DNA of 64,000 bases from Paenibacillus gorillae (GCF_000513275.1 NZ_CBVJ010000099.1:1-64000), one strand, 5' to 3'. Numbered from the stretch's first letter, positions 1 to 9,110 are shown. Translations and numbers: made by a program. Notes: generated by a model not told the origin, from the sequence alone.

Positions 1-208
1 CGTAGGACGCATTTTTTAGCTGCTTTTCCGCTTCTACGTTGGATATTTCCAACGTAGGACGCATTCTTTGCTGTTTTACCGTTTCTACGTTGGATATTTC
101 CAACGTAGGGCGCATTCTTTGCTGTTTTACCGTTTCTACGTTGGATATTTCCAACGTAGGGCGCATTCTTTGCCGCTTTGTCGCTTCTACGTTGGATATT
201 TCCAACGT
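1..208. repeat. 51-bp tandem array of a palindromic unit
   Basis: Four full copies start at 34, 85, 136 and 187, exactly 51 bp apart, with a partial copy at the left edge, so the array probably continues outside the window. Each copy holds a hairpin with 10-bp arms (CTACGTTGGA / TCCAACGTAG) around TATT. The remaining part of the unit (GCATTCTTTGCTG and following) is also conserved with a few substitutions, so it is a tandem repeat and not a repeat-spacer array. No gene overlaps it. Its role is unknown. Confidence 0.9.
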
Positions 209-629
209 AATATTGTAGGGTAAACCTCCGATGAAGGGAGAGGATCTAGCCGCATTTGCATTATGTTAGCCTTAAGCACAAGAAAGTTTGTTAGGCGTGC
301 GATAGCGTATTGGCGCTTCTTCTCCCACTGCCTGCTGCATGCGGATAAATTCTCTATCTTTTAATGCACGTACGGGAATCGAGCTCCTGCTCATTCGCTA
401 CGTTCACGCGTACGAATGGCTTGAAGCCTCACGTTTGCGCAATGCAATGCATGCTCTAGCGGGAGGCTTCAAGCCTTGCAAAGCTCCCCTAGCACTTGGC
501 ACTTGGCACTTGGCACTTGGCACTTGGCACTTGGCACTTGGCACTAGCGCCTTACACCTCAGCGCCTTAGCACCTTTAGCACCTCGCACCTTTGCGCCTT
601 ATCACCTTAGCACCTTTACGCCTTAACCC
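209..629. other. gene-free stretch with an inverted repeat and simple repeats
   Basis: No convincing gene is present. The stretch contains a 13-bp perfect inverted repeat (GGCTTGAAGCCTC at 418-430 and its complement at 463-475). A heptamer satellite follows and then a degenerate run of CACCTTA/GCGCCTTA-like octamers up to the end of the response regulator gene at 630. The open frames seen here are translations of the repeats. Confidence 0.6.
492..545. repeat. heptamer satellite (GCACTTG)n
   Basis: Seven perfect copies of GCACTTG are followed by a partial eighth copy. From 546 to about 633 a looser series of 7-9-base units (AGCGCCTTA, GCACCTTTA, GCACCTC) continues almost to the stop codon of the neighbouring regulator. 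The unit length is not a multiple of three and the run is outside any supported gene. Confidence 0.92.
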
Positions 630-2282
630 CTAGCGCCCACTACCCGGCTTGGACCCGCTGCCGCTTCCCGGTCCTGCGGCGGAATAATGATGGTCCCTGA
701 ATTCCTGGGGCGTGCAGTTGACCATCTTCTTGAACAGGTAAGTGAAATACGCCGAGGTCTGAATGCCCACCCGGTCGGCGACCTCGTATACTTTAATGCT
801 TGGATCCTGAAGCAGCTGCTTCGCCAGCTGAATGCGGGTTTCCTGAACAAACTCAGAAATCGTCTTCCCCATCTCCTTCTTGAACAGCACGCTTAAATAG
901 CTGGCGTTCAAGTTAAACTGCTCCGCGAGCTGCTTCACCGTCCAGCTCTCGTGGACGCGCTCCTCGATAAACACGGCAATTTGCCGGATCAAATTGTGGA
1001 GCTGATGGCCCTGCTCTTTTTTCTCAACCAGCATATAGCGATCTACATATTCGACCAGCAGCTCAATGATCTGGCTGGTGCTGCTGCAGTCGAGCATTCT
1101 GCGCCACATTAAAATATTGATTTCGCCCTCTGCTCCATTCTGCCATTTCAAAATGCGGATCAGCTCGCTAAGAAAGCTCATTCCAAATGCTTGAGCGTAT
1201 GAGAACGAGAACGGCTCCTGCGATTGCAGCAAGTCGAAAACCCGATTCATATATTCGCCTACTTTGGCCCGGTCACCCGACTCCATCAGCTTCACGATAT
1301 TTGGCATAAATTCCTCGCGCAGCCGATATTCCTTGAAGTCATGTGAGTCCGTCGGATCGTAATGGACAATTTGACCGTCCGACATGAGCCGCGCCTGCGC
1401 CATCTTGAACTTCACTTCCTTATAGCAAAGCGTCGCATCCTTCCATCCATCGCCTGTACGACTTAAGCCCACCGACACCGTAGAGCCGTATTGCTCCTCC
1501 ATCATGCGCTGGATGAAAACCATCTGCTTCTCTAACACTGCACTTTCCTCCGGCGTCGGATTGGCGTGCAGCACAACAATTTCATCCGGAGCGGTCTGCG
1601 CCACATATAGAGATTCCAGATCGGATAAGCCGACGTCCACTGTTTTGCGAAAGCCGCTCCCGAGCACCATTCGCTCCTTGGCATCTTTGCTTAAGGACAG
1701 AAAATGGTCGAGCCCGAATAAGATGACTCGCAATCCTCGATCAATCTTGGGCAGCTCCATCAAGCTTTTCCACGAAAGCAGCATATCGTCAGTCTGTACC
1801 ATCTCGGCGATCAGATCATTAACGAAACGTTCCTTCACTACCTTCAGGCTGCCCGAAACCTTCTTCTCCAGCTCGCTCGTCTGCTCAACGATTTGCCGCA
1901 TCTTCTCCAGCGTTGCCCGGAATGTATCGAGACGGCTCGTCACCTCTTCGAATTTGAGCGGCTTCAGCACGTAGGCTTGGGCGCCAACATGAATCGCATC
2001 CTGAACAAATTCGAATTCATTGTAGCCGCTGATCATCAGAACCTGAATGTGAGGATAAAGCGCTTTGGCTCTGGCGACCAGCTCAATCCCGTTCATCCCC
2101 GGCATAGACACGTCCGAAATAAGGACATCGAACTCCGTCTCCTGCAGCGCCTCCAGCGCCTCTTCTCCCGATTCATGCGTCACCGGAGCCGCATAGCCAT
2201 GCTCCTGCCACTTAATATAACGGACCAGTCCTTGAATGTTGGAAGGCTCATCGTCCACGATCATCACGTTAAGCATCGTCAT
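630..2282 (-). CDS. YesN-type response regulator, AraC output
   Basis: Cytoplasmic response regulator of 550 residues expected to activate the adjacent sugar transporter genes. An N-terminal receiver domain (about residues 4-120) has the acidic pair D10-D11 and the phosphoacceptor D57 in the ISDVSMPG context. A long middle region (about 150-430) follows, then two AraC-type helix-turn-helix motifs (about 435-535, ending with the usual CTPQEFR signature). The ATG overlaps the stop codon of the sensor kinase by four bases (ATGA) and has AGGAGG just upstream, so translation is probably coupled. The protein ends in a short Gly/Ser-rich tail that runs into the neighbouring repetitive DNA, which looks like a recent change of the C-terminus. 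The ligand is not readable from sequence. Confidence 0.93.
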   Translation of the reverse strand: MTMLNVMIVDDEPSNIQGLVRYIKWQEHGYAAPVTHESGEEALEALQETEFDVLISDVSMPGMNGIELVARAKALYPHIQVLMISGYNEFEFVQDAIHVGAQAYVLKPLKFEEVTSRLDTFRATLEKMRQIVEQTSELEKKVSGSLKVVKERFVNDLIAEMVQTDDMLLSWKSLMELPKIDRGLRVILFGLDHFLSLSKDAKERMVLGSGFRKTVDVGLSDLESLYVAQTAPDEIVVLHANPTPEESAVLEKQMVFIQRMMEEQYGSTVSVGLSRTGDGWKDATLCYKEVKFKMAQARLMSDGQIVHYDPTDSHDFKEYRLREEFMPNIVKLMESGDRAKVGEYMNRVFDLLQSQEPFSFSYAQAFGMSFLSELIRILKWQNGAEGEINILMWRRMLDCSSTSQIIELLVEYVDRYMLVEKKEQGHQLHNLIRQIAVFIEERVHESWTVKQLAEQFNLNASYLSVLFKKEMGKTISEFVQETRIQLAKQLLQDPSIKVYEVADRVGIQTSAYFTYLFKKMVNCTPQEFRDHHYSAAGPGSGSGSKPGSGR

Positions 2283-4081
2283 ATTTCCCTCCTAATTGCA
2301 GGCTGCTCTGCGGATGCCGGGAATATAATGCTTACCCGCGTCCATTCGCCAGCCACGCTTTCTATTATGAATGAAGCCCTGCTGCCAAAATAAAGCGATA
2401 GCCGTTCCTTAATGTTAGCTGTGCCAAATCCATTGCCTTTCCCTTTATGCGTACCGGCCTCGATCTCACGCAGAACGTCCTCCGCAATGCCGCTGCCGTT
2501 ATCATAGACGGCCATTCGAATATTGTCGCCTTCTCGTTGTACAGAGACGCGAATGACCGCATCCTTTTTCCGGGTAATGGCCCCATGCAAATAGCAGTTT
2601 TCAACAATCGGCTGCAGCACGGTCTTGATGGTATAGAAATCGAGAACCGAGCTGTCCACATCCCATTCCACGCGAACCCGATCCGGATAACGGAACTGAT
2701 GAATGTCCAAGTAAGCTTTGACATGCTCCAGCTCGTCTCGGATGCGAATGACACTAATCTGATTGTTAAGCGCCAGCCGGTAAAAGGTCGTTAGCGCATC
2801 AATAATCTGAATTTGCCCTTCATCCTGCACATCCAGCGCACGCCAGCGCAGCAGACTTAAGGAGTTGTAAATGAAATGCGGGTTGATCTGCGCCTGAAGC
2901 GCTTTGAACGCCTGCTCCTTTTCCATCAGCCCTGCTTTCGTAATATCTTCCACCAGCTTGCCCAGCCGTTCGGACATTGAGTTGAACATGCTCTCCAGGT
3001 CGCCCAACTCATCGTTATTATTGTGGCGCACGCTGACCTCGAATTGGCCGCGGGACAAATCGCTCATTCGTGTACCCAGCTTACGGATTCGCCACACCAT
3101 ATTTTTAACGATCGTCATAATCAAGAACAGTGAGCATACAAGAAAGAGCACTGTAATCGAAACGTTTAGCAGCAAAATCCGCCGGTTCTGGCTGTCCATG
3201 TACTGCATCGGAAGCTGTGCAACGACCTCCCAGCCGGAAGAAAGCGGCTTGGCGATCAATAACTCTTTAGTTAGAGTGAGGTCATATACAGCGGCGGCTG
3301 AACTATCCGCCGCTCCCTCTGTCTCGCTCAGCGGCCATTCCTTCGTCACGATACGGCCGCCGATTTTACCAGTCTCCGTCGCCGCAATCGCATGCCGGCT
3401 GCTGTCGACTACAAATAAATTTCCCGCGCCTTTGAACGGCTTATCCAGTAATTCGCCGAAAACGCTATCATAATTGAGTAAAATATAGACCATACCGAGC
3501 AGACTGCCATCGGCCCCCATAATTTTGCGTGTGATGACAATTTGCTTCGGATTGCTTGGCGCGTTGCTCCAGCGCAGCGCTTGATCGCTCTTCGCGGCCT
3601 CTTCGTACCAAGCCTGTTCATCCATGCCCACCAGTGACCGCTTCTCCGGCCGCCACAGTAGCTGGCCGTCCTGCACCAGCGTTTCATTCGTATGATAAAT
3701 GCGAAAATCCGCAATTCCCGGCAAATACTTGCTCGTAATGAGGAATGTGCGGTCCACATAATTGACGGTATCCAATATTTCAGTCATATCGGCGTAACTG
3801 CGCCCTAATCTTGAAATAAGCTCGCCATCAGTTGCCGTTCGAACAGCGAGCAAATCATAGCTTTTTTTACCAAAATCGACGTTTTGCGCCGTTTGTCTTA
3901 CAGCCTCATCCACCGTCGTCAAATAGCTTTGATGAAAGCTTTGAATGACCAAGTAGATGGCGCTGCCGCCTAACACTAAAGTAGGCAAAACCAAAATGAG
4001 CCCGTACATAACAAGCACTTTGCTGCGCAGGTTCATGCCACGGGTGAAGCGAATCACTTGTTTCTCCAGCCATAATCTCAC
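2279..4081 (-). CDS. YesM-type sensor histidine kinase
   Basis: Membrane sensor kinase of 600 residues paired with the regulator that follows. A first transmembrane helix lies near residues 20-42, followed by an extracytoplasmic sensing region of Cache type to about 300 and a second helix near 305-325. A HAMP segment follows. The His_kinase domain has the phosphoacceptor in the motif INPHFIYNSL. The C-terminal ATPase domain has an N box (VENCYLHG) and G boxes (DNGSGIAE, GFGTANI). It probably senses an extracellular sugar or a liganded binding protein. It starts at a GTG behind a moderate ribosome site. The gene lies 100 bases after the binding lipoprotein gene, with a hairpin between them. 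Confidence 0.92.
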   Translation of the reverse strand: MRLWLEKQVIRFTRGMNLRSKVLVMYGLILVLPTLVLGGSAIYLVIQSFHQSYLTTVDEAVRQTAQNVDFGKKSYDLLAVRTATDGELISRLGRSYADMTEILDTVNYVDRTFLITSKYLPGIADFRIYHTNETLVQDGQLLWRPEKRSLVGMDEQAWYEEAAKSDQALRWSNAPSNPKQIVITRKIMGADGSLLGMVYILLNYDSVFGELLDKPFKGAGNLFVVDSSRHAIAATETGKIGGRIVTKEWPLSETEGAADSSAAAVYDLTLTKELLIAKPLSSGWEVVAQLPMQYMDSQNRRILLLNVSITVLFLVCSLFLIMTIVKNMVWRIRKLGTRMSDLSRGQFEVSVRHNNNDELGDLESMFNSMSERLGKLVEDITKAGLMEKEQAFKALQAQINPHFIYNSLSLLRWRALDVQDEGQIQIIDALTTFYRLALNNQISVIRIRDELEHVKAYLDIHQFRYPDRVRVEWDVDSSVLDFYTIKTVLQPIVENCYLHGAITRKKDAVIRVSVQREGDNIRMAVYDNGSGIAEDVLREIEAGTHKGKGNGFGTANIKERLSLYFGSRASFIIESVAGEWTRVSIIFPASAEQPAIRREI

Positions 4082-4136
4082 GGTGCCTGACCCCTTTCAC
4101 ACGTTCAGTATAGCACGCGCGCCTTACGGGAACGAA

Positions 4137-4163
4137 GGGGAAACCGCATTATGCGGCTTCCCC
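4137..4163 (-). terminator. hairpin between binding-protein and kinase genes
   Basis: On the - strand GGGGAAGCCGCAT pairs with ATGCGGTTTCCCC, with only a weak T-rich tail (TTCGTTCC). It lies between the stop of the binding lipoprotein and the kinase start. Partial termination or 3'-end protection of the lipoprotein message would leave less kinase than transporter. Confidence 0.55.
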
Positions 4164-4181
4164 TGTCCCTCTTTTATGCCA

Positions 4182-5855
4182 TTAAGCTTTAGTCGCATCA
4201 AATGTTGTTTGCCATTCTTTCTTAAGGTCTGTCCAGTGTGCGCGTTTCTCGAGTGCACCTTGGAAGTCCTTCCAAGCTCCTTCGAACGCAGCGTCATCCT
4301 TAGCCATCAACAGCTTAGCTTTGAACTCTTTTCTTACGTTCTCAAGCTCAGGCAAATATTTCTCCCACAAGCCGCCGGACTCCGCTTTTACCATATCGTA
4401 AGTCTCAGCTACACGGATACCGCCCATTTTGCCGATGCTCTCTGTGAATTGGATCGTTTTCAGACGGCCTTCCGGCTTCGTTACGCCGTAGTTCCACCAT
4501 GGGTACCATTCATTGCTGTAAGAAGAAGCGCCGTAGAGATTCGGGTTCGTGCTTGCAACCTTCGCTGCATCACCGGAATCATGTGCCTGCTGGTACTTCT
4601 CATCTGTGTATGTCCATTTGCCAAGCGGCTGATCGGTCCAATCCCAGAACACGCCTGGAGGACCCTCGTTAACAACCTGCTGCTGTTCTGGCTTTTGTGT
4701 CAGCGTGTAGTCAAAGAATTTCAAGATAGCGCCTAGATTTTTCGTATCTTTGTTAATGTAGATGTCGTTGGCAGGGTAAGGGTTGACGATTTGATTCGCG
4801 CCTACTTTGCTAACGCCTTCTACTTGCGGGTAAGGAAGCGCTTGATAGTACCAAGCCGGTTCTGTAGGACCGTCCAGCACTTCCCACAGCTGAGCATCCA
4901 TATTGAAGAATCCGCCGGCATTCAGCGCAACGCGGCCGGTTTTGTTTTTCTCTTTGTAACGCTCTTTCTTGTCTGTAATAACCTCGTGATCCATCAAGCC
5001 TTCACGATACATTTTGTTCATCCATTGGTAAGCGGCTTTGTATTGCGGATTATCATAGATAAACTCAAAGCCGTCGCCTTTTTTCTCAACTGGAACAACG
5101 CCGCCTGCAGATGCTACGGTTACACCGAAGGTGCTGAGAATAACGTTCTCATCGTTCGCATCAGACAAGAAGCTGAGCGGAATGAGGTTTTTGCCGGAAG
5201 CATCCTTTTGCTGAGAAGCAGCTTTCAAATATTTTTCAACGCCATCGATCGTTTTCAGATCATCCGCCGTCATGCCTGTTTTCTCCAGCACATCCGAACG
5301 GACGAACCAGCCCAGCGAAGCCCAACCTGGCCATGGATCTTGCGGGTTTTGGTCAAACCAAGCCGGGAGAGACCAGATATGGCCGTCTTTATCCTTCATC
5401 GCATCCAGATAAACCTTTGGAATGGCAGCCAGACCTGGATATTTATCCGGCATATCGAAGTATTGCTCCAGCGGCAGAACTGTATTGGATTTAATCATAG
5501 CGGAAGTGACGATATCGGTACGGCCAAAAATCGCCGCATCCTCGAATCCGCCTGTATTCAGCTTCAGATTAAGCGCCGTCATGGCATCGCCTTGCGTAGC
5601 CTCGATCTGAACGTTAATGCCTGGCTCTTTCTCTCTCCAATACGTTTGTACCATGCTGTCGTTATTGATCGTTGCCGTCCAGCCCAGCCAAAGCTTAAAT
5701 GCTTTGGATTCGTTTCCTGCTGTTGCTGTAGCTCCGGCATTCGGACTTCCCTCTTCTTTTGTGCCCCCGCTGCCTGACGAACAAGCTGCAAGAACAAGCA
5801 TCAAAGCTGCAAGCGTTAATGCGACCCATCCTTTTGCTCCCCGTTGTACTTTCAT
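4182..5855 (-). CDS. sugar ABC transporter solute-binding lipoprotein
   Basis: Extracellular solute-binding protein of 557 residues, LplA/YtcQ-like. It has a basic N-terminus, a hydrophobic stretch and a lipobox (LAAC, Cys near residue 25), followed by a Gly/Ser/Glu-rich linker typical of surface lipoproteins. The rest is a large periplasmic-binding fold rich in aromatic residues (repeated WYPWW and WTYTD-like stretches) as expected for oligosaccharide binding. Its length matches the long family 1 binding proteins of Paenibacillus. It follows two permease genes and precedes the kinase/regulator pair. The substrate cannot be named from sequence. Confidence 0.93.
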   Translation of the reverse strand: MKVQRGAKGWVALTLAALMLVLAACSSGSGGTKEEGSPNAGATATAGNESKAFKLWLGWTATINNDSMVQTYWREKEPGINVQIEATQGDAMTALNLKLNTGGFEDAAIFGRTDIVTSAMIKSNTVLPLEQYFDMPDKYPGLAAIPKVYLDAMKDKDGHIWSLPAWFDQNPQDPWPGWASLGWFVRSDVLEKTGMTADDLKTIDGVEKYLKAASQQKDASGKNLIPLSFLSDANDENVILSTFGVTVASAGGVVPVEKKGDGFEFIYDNPQYKAAYQWMNKMYREGLMDHEVITDKKERYKEKNKTGRVALNAGGFFNMDAQLWEVLDGPTEPAWYYQALPYPQVEGVSKVGANQIVNPYPANDIYINKDTKNLGAILKFFDYTLTQKPEQQQVVNEGPPGVFWDWTDQPLGKWTYTDEKYQQAHDSGDAAKVASTNPNLYGASSYSNEWYPWWNYGVTKPEGRLKTIQFTESIGKMGGIRVAETYDMVKAESGGLWEKYLPELENVRKEFKAKLLMAKDDAAFEGAWKDFQGALEKRAHWTDLKKEWQTTFDATKA

Positions 5856-5921
5856 GTCATGCTTCCCCTCTCTCTTCTTGTAATTGGTATTTGGTAGTGC
5901 CCTATACCCGTTAGTTATGGC

Positions 5922-6818
5922 TTACCCTTTGACCGACCCGATTAATACGCCTTTAACAAAATACTTTTGCAGGAACGGATAGACACAAAGGATTGGCAGC
6001 GCACTGACCATGACGGTAGCCATCTTGATCGACATCAGGGTCACGTTGGATAGCATCGAGCCCCGGGCGAGCGCTTCCTGATTATTATTGGAGCCAAGTA
6101 CGACCGATATATCCTGGGCTGACAGCAATTGCTGCAGGAAGGTCTGTACCGGAATGAGCGTCTGATCGGATACGTAGAACGCACCTGAGAACCAGTCATT
6201 CCAGTGCATAACAGCGGTAAACAGCCCAAGCGCCGCAAGCATTGGCTTGGAAAGCGGCATAATAATCGAATAAAGGATACGAACGGGACTCGCGCCGTCG
6301 ATTTCAGCCGATTCAACGAGCGCATCCGGAATGCCCTGAATGAACTTCATCATAACGAACATATTCCACGCCGAAAAGGCGGTTGGAATGATATACACCC
6401 AGAAGGAATTGATCAGGTTTAAGTTATAGAGCTGAATATAGAACGGAATCAATCCGCCGCTGAACAGCATCGTGATGAGGATGTAGCCGAGCAGTGTATT
6501 CCGCAGCGGCAGCTGCCGGTAGGACAAGCCAAATGCCGCAATTAATGTAATGAACAAGCCGCAAGCGGTGCCGATAATCGTGCGGAGTATCGTAATGAGA
6601 TAAGCATGCTGGATGACCGTATTGCCGAGAACGACTTCATAGTTGTACAAAGTGAACTCACGCGGCCATAGGTACACACCGCCCTTTGCGGCATCACTAC
6701 CCACGTTCAGCGAAATGGCCAGCATATACATGAAAGGATAAATGACGGATACACATAGCAGGCCCAGAAGCACAACTATAATAATCTGACTTACTTTTTC
6801 GCCAGTTGAAAGTCTCAT
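5922..6818 (-). CDS. sugar ABC transporter permease, LplC/YtcP type
   Basis: Inner-membrane permease of 298 residues with six predicted membrane helices. The cytoplasmic EAA-loop that docks the ATPase is visible as EIDGASPVRILYSIIMPLSK. The C-terminus ends in KYFVKGVLIGSVKG, the signature tail of this subfamily. The ATG lies two bases after the stop of the other permease, which shows translational coupling. No ATP-binding subunit is nearby, so a shared MsmX-like ATPase is inferred. Confidence 0.94.
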   Translation of the reverse strand: MRLSTGEKVSQIIIVVLLGLLCVSVIYPFMYMLAISLNVGSDAAKGGVYLWPREFTLYNYEVVLGNTVIQHAYLITILRTIIGTACGLFITLIAAFGLSYRQLPLRNTLLGYILITMLFSGGLIPFYIQLYNLNLINSFWVYIIPTAFSAWNMFVMMKFIQGIPDALVESAEIDGASPVRILYSIIMPLSKPMLAALGLFTAVMHWNDWFSGAFYVSDQTLIPVQTFLQQLLSAQDISVVLGSNNNQEALARGSMLSNVTLMSIKMATVMVSALPILCVYPFLQKYFVKGVLIGSVKG

Positions 6819-6820
6819 GC

Positions 6821-7714
6821 TTACCAGAGCCCCTCCCCGTTAATTTTGTTAGATAGCTTATTGGTCCCCATAACGAGGATCAAACTGATGAGCGAGGAAA
6901 TCAGGCCAACTGCTGTTGCCGGTCCAAAGTAGCCCTGCTGCAAACCGCTGCGTAAAATGTACGTGTCGAGTACGTCTGCAACCGGTTGGTTCGCCGGATT
7001 CATCAACGGATAGATTTGATCCATTCCGACAGCGATCAGGCTTGGCATGCTCAGAATGAGAATAATCGTGATCGTTGGCATGAGACCCGGTATCGTAATA
7101 TGACGGATCTGCGACAGCTTGCCGGCGCCTTCCACCTTGGCCGCTTCATACAGCTGCGGATCAATTGTCGTAATCGCTGCCAAATACAAAATCGTATTCC
7201 AGCCAACTTCCTTCCACATTCCGCTTACTACGATCATTGGCCGGAACCATTCCGTGGAGCCCAGGAAGAAGACCGGATCGCCGCCTAGATTCGTAATGAG
7301 CTGATTGACCAATCCGCCGTCGAGCGTCAGCAGAGATTGCAGAATATAAGCAATAACGATCCATGAGAAGAAATGCGGCAAATAGCTGACGGATTGAACA
7401 AAGCGTTTAAAGACGCTATGACGAACTTCATTAATCAACAATGCCAATAATATCGGTGCCGGGAATCCGAACACAAATTTGAGTGCCGCGATGTAAATCG
7501 TATTTCGGGCCACAATCCAAAACTGATCATCTTTCAAAAATGCAAAGTTTTCAAAGCCGACCCACGGGCTGTTCCATACCGTCAGGCCGATGTGAAAATC
7601 TTTAAATGCCACCTGTATGCCGGTCATCGGTACGTAGTTAAACAGAAATAAAAGTACGAAGGCCGGTAAAATCATCATGTACTGCCAGCGGTATTTTCTC
7701 AGACTTGCAAGCAT
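6821..7714 (-). CDS. sugar ABC transporter permease, LplB/YteP type
   Basis: Permease of 297 residues that pairs with the LplC-type protein downstream. It has an N-terminal cytoplasmic tail (LRKYRWQYMM), six membrane helices and an EAA-loop (EAAKVEGAGKLSQIRHITIPG). The ATG at 7714 is chosen because AAAGGGGTGAC lies just upstream. The longer frame to 7765 has no ribosome site in the right place. It is the first gene of the operon permease, permease, binding protein, kinase, regulator. Confidence 0.9.
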   Translation of the reverse strand: MLASLRKYRWQYMMILPAFVLLFLFNYVPMTGIQVAFKDFHIGLTVWNSPWVGFENFAFLKDDQFWIVARNTIYIAALKFVFGFPAPILLALLINEVRHSVFKRFVQSVSYLPHFFSWIVIAYILQSLLTLDGGLVNQLITNLGGDPVFFLGSTEWFRPMIVVSGMWKEVGWNTILYLAAITTIDPQLYEAAKVEGAGKLSQIRHITIPGLMPTITIILILSMPSLIAVGMDQIYPLMNPANQPVADVLDTYILRSGLQQGYFGPATAVGLISSLISLILVMGTNKLSNKINGEGLW

Positions 7715-7814
7715 CGTGTCACCCCTTTGCTTAAAAGTATAAGGAGGAAATGAAAGCGGAACCATATCACAACGATTGGATTTTCATCAATTTGATTGGA
7801 GAAAACGATAGAAA

Positions 7815-7862
7815 CGACAAAAAAGCCGAAGTCTAAAAAAGACTCCTGCTTCCGGTTTGCAC
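7815..7862 (-). terminator. putative terminator of the small-protein operon
   Basis: On the - strand an imperfect stem (core AGTCT/AGACT, extended by CCGGAAG against TTCGG) is followed by a TTTTTT run. It is downstream of the 58-residue protein gene and upstream of the permease operon. Confidence 0.5.
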
Positions 7863-7947
7863 GTATTCGTATTACATTCTTAAATAAGTATGCGATTTTG
7901 TTTCTACAGATTTAGAACGATTAGGGTTGAAGAAGGACGGCACGTCG

Positions 7948-8124
7948 TTACTCCTCTTGCTTCGACTTTAACTCCCGCAGGCTCTGGTTCATTTCATCCA
8001 GCGACTTCTGCATCGCATCCATTTTCCGCAAGGAAACCACCTGATTGCCCATAATGCTTGAAATACATAAAATAAACAAAATGAAACTAATGATCGCCCA
8101 AATAGACGCTCCCCCTGATGTCAT
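7948..8124 (-). CDS. small membrane protein with coiled-coil tail (58 aa)
   Basis: This gene is too short for most gene callers. The 58-residue product starts MTSGGASIWAII, has one membrane helix (about residues 8-26, rich in Ile/Phe/Leu) and then a charged heptad-like tail (about 30-58, with repeated K/E and L/M spacing) that predicts a coiled coil. The TAA lies at 7948-7950. The ATG lies 14 bases after the stop of the lipoprotein gene upstream, which supports one operon. The ribosome site for the ATG is weak; AGGGGGAG lies inside the frame, so an internal non-ATG start near residue 8 is an alternative. I do not recognise the family. Confidence 0.65.
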   Translation of the reverse strand: MTSGGASIWAIISFILFILCISSIMGNQVVSLRKMDAMQKSLDEMNQSLRELKSKQEE

Positions 8125-8138
8125 CTATTACTTTACCG

Positions 8139-8624
8139 CTATTGGCTGCTGCTCCCTTTATCGCTGTCCTCGACAAGCCCCAAGCCCATTCCCTTACTAA
8201 AAGGGATCTCTTTCTTCTTATATAAAATCGTACCGTTTAAATCGACGAAAGGCTGATTAAAGTTAAGGAGCTTGGAATCCCCGAATACCTTTTGAATAGG
8301 TGCCCTGAATGTGTATGTAGTTTGTTCGCCTGGACGAATTACAACTGGGCGATTCAGATCTGCTCTCCCCTCCAGCTTGAACGGATTTTCGCTCGTTCCG
8401 TTGGTTGTGATCACTGGAAAGGAAAGATAGAAATTGAGGTTTCTCACTGCGATCTTCCCTGCATTTTTCACTTCGATTTCATATTCGGTATAGTCCTCTT
8501 TTACTTGGAGAGCTACTAGCTTGATTTTAATATCCTCAACTTCAAAACTAGTATCTGACGAGCACCCCGCCAGTGCTAGGACGCACAGAACAACTAATAT
8601 CGAATACCAATGCCATTTCCTCAT
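8139..8624 (-). CDS. uncharacterised lipoprotein (161 aa)
   Basis: Predicted secreted, membrane-anchored protein. The first 20 residues form a signal peptide with a clear lipobox (LAGC, Cys near 21). The mature part is beta-rich (IKIKLVALQVKEDYTEYEIEV and similar strands), followed by a hydrophilic Ser/Asp tail. The pattern 'conserved strand, AG, IAVRNL' resembles the immunoglobulin-like FxLYD/DUF domains that describe 'unmodified versus modified side chain' proteins, but no family can be assigned with confidence. It is the third gene of four closely spaced - strand genes (gaps 14-24 bases). Confidence 0.75.
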   Translation of the reverse strand: MRKWHWYSILVVLCVLALAGCSSDTSFEVEDIKIKLVALQVKEDYTEYEIEVKNAGKIAVRNLNFYLSFPVITTNGTSENPFKLEGRADLNRPVVIRPGEQTTYTFRAPIQKVFGDSKLLNFNQPFVDLNGTILYKKKEIPFSKGMGLGLVEDSDKGSSSQ

Positions 8625-8648
8625 ACTGTTGCCTCATTTCTTGCTGCC

Positions 8649-9092
8649 TTACTGCTGCAGGCTTTCAGTAAATTTAATGATAGCATTCGTTGTGCCTTCA
8701 TCTTTCGGGTTGCGGGATAACGTGTAAAATAGCTCTCGAAAAAGATCTACATTATTTACAATTTCATCCCTGTAATCGGGGTTGAGCATGGCCATATATA
8801 AGTTATGCAGAGCGATATCCAGCAAATCGTTGGTTCTCTCGAAAGAGGTAAGCGGTGACAACGCAGCCGCTGCCGCAACTGACGCTATGCACCGCTGATA
8901 AGATGCGGCGCTCTCATCACCAGTCAACTTCATACTGAACCCGGTTATTACATTAGATAACTGTTCGATGAAGGTCCTGTCGATTTTATTCTGGACTCCC
9001 TCTTGTTTCTTAACTAAAGCGGAAATACTAAACAATAAAATAATGGCGGCCAGTATCAATATAACTGCTGCTGTGTGTCTCGATCTCAACAC
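8649..9092 (-). CDS. uncharacterised membrane-anchored helical protein (147 aa)
   Basis: One N-terminal membrane helix (about residues 7-27, VILILAAIILLFSISAL) is followed by a mostly alpha-helical domain of about 115 residues that should be outside the membrane. The helix lacks a cysteine lipobox, so it is an anchor and not a lipoprotein signal. I recognise no domain. It sits 18 bases after the four-helix protein gene and 24 bases before the lipoprotein gene. Confidence 0.7.
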   Translation of the reverse strand: MLRSRHTAAVILILAAIILLFSISALVKKQEGVQNKIDRTFIEQLSNVITGFSMKLTGDESAASYQRCIASVAAAAALSPLTSFERTNDLLDIALHNLYMAMLNPDYRDEIVNNVDLFRELFYTLSRNPKDEGTTNAIIKFTESLQQ

Positions 9093-9110
9093 CTTAGATG
9101 CAACTCCCTC

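Noticed and set aside
1-208. CRISPR array suggested by regular palindromic repeats
   Set aside because: The sequence between the palindromes is also conserved, so there are no unique spacers, and no cas gene is present.
339-626. 95-codon + strand frame
   Set aside because: It is the translation of the heptamer satellite (repeated LALGTWH) and has no ribosome site.
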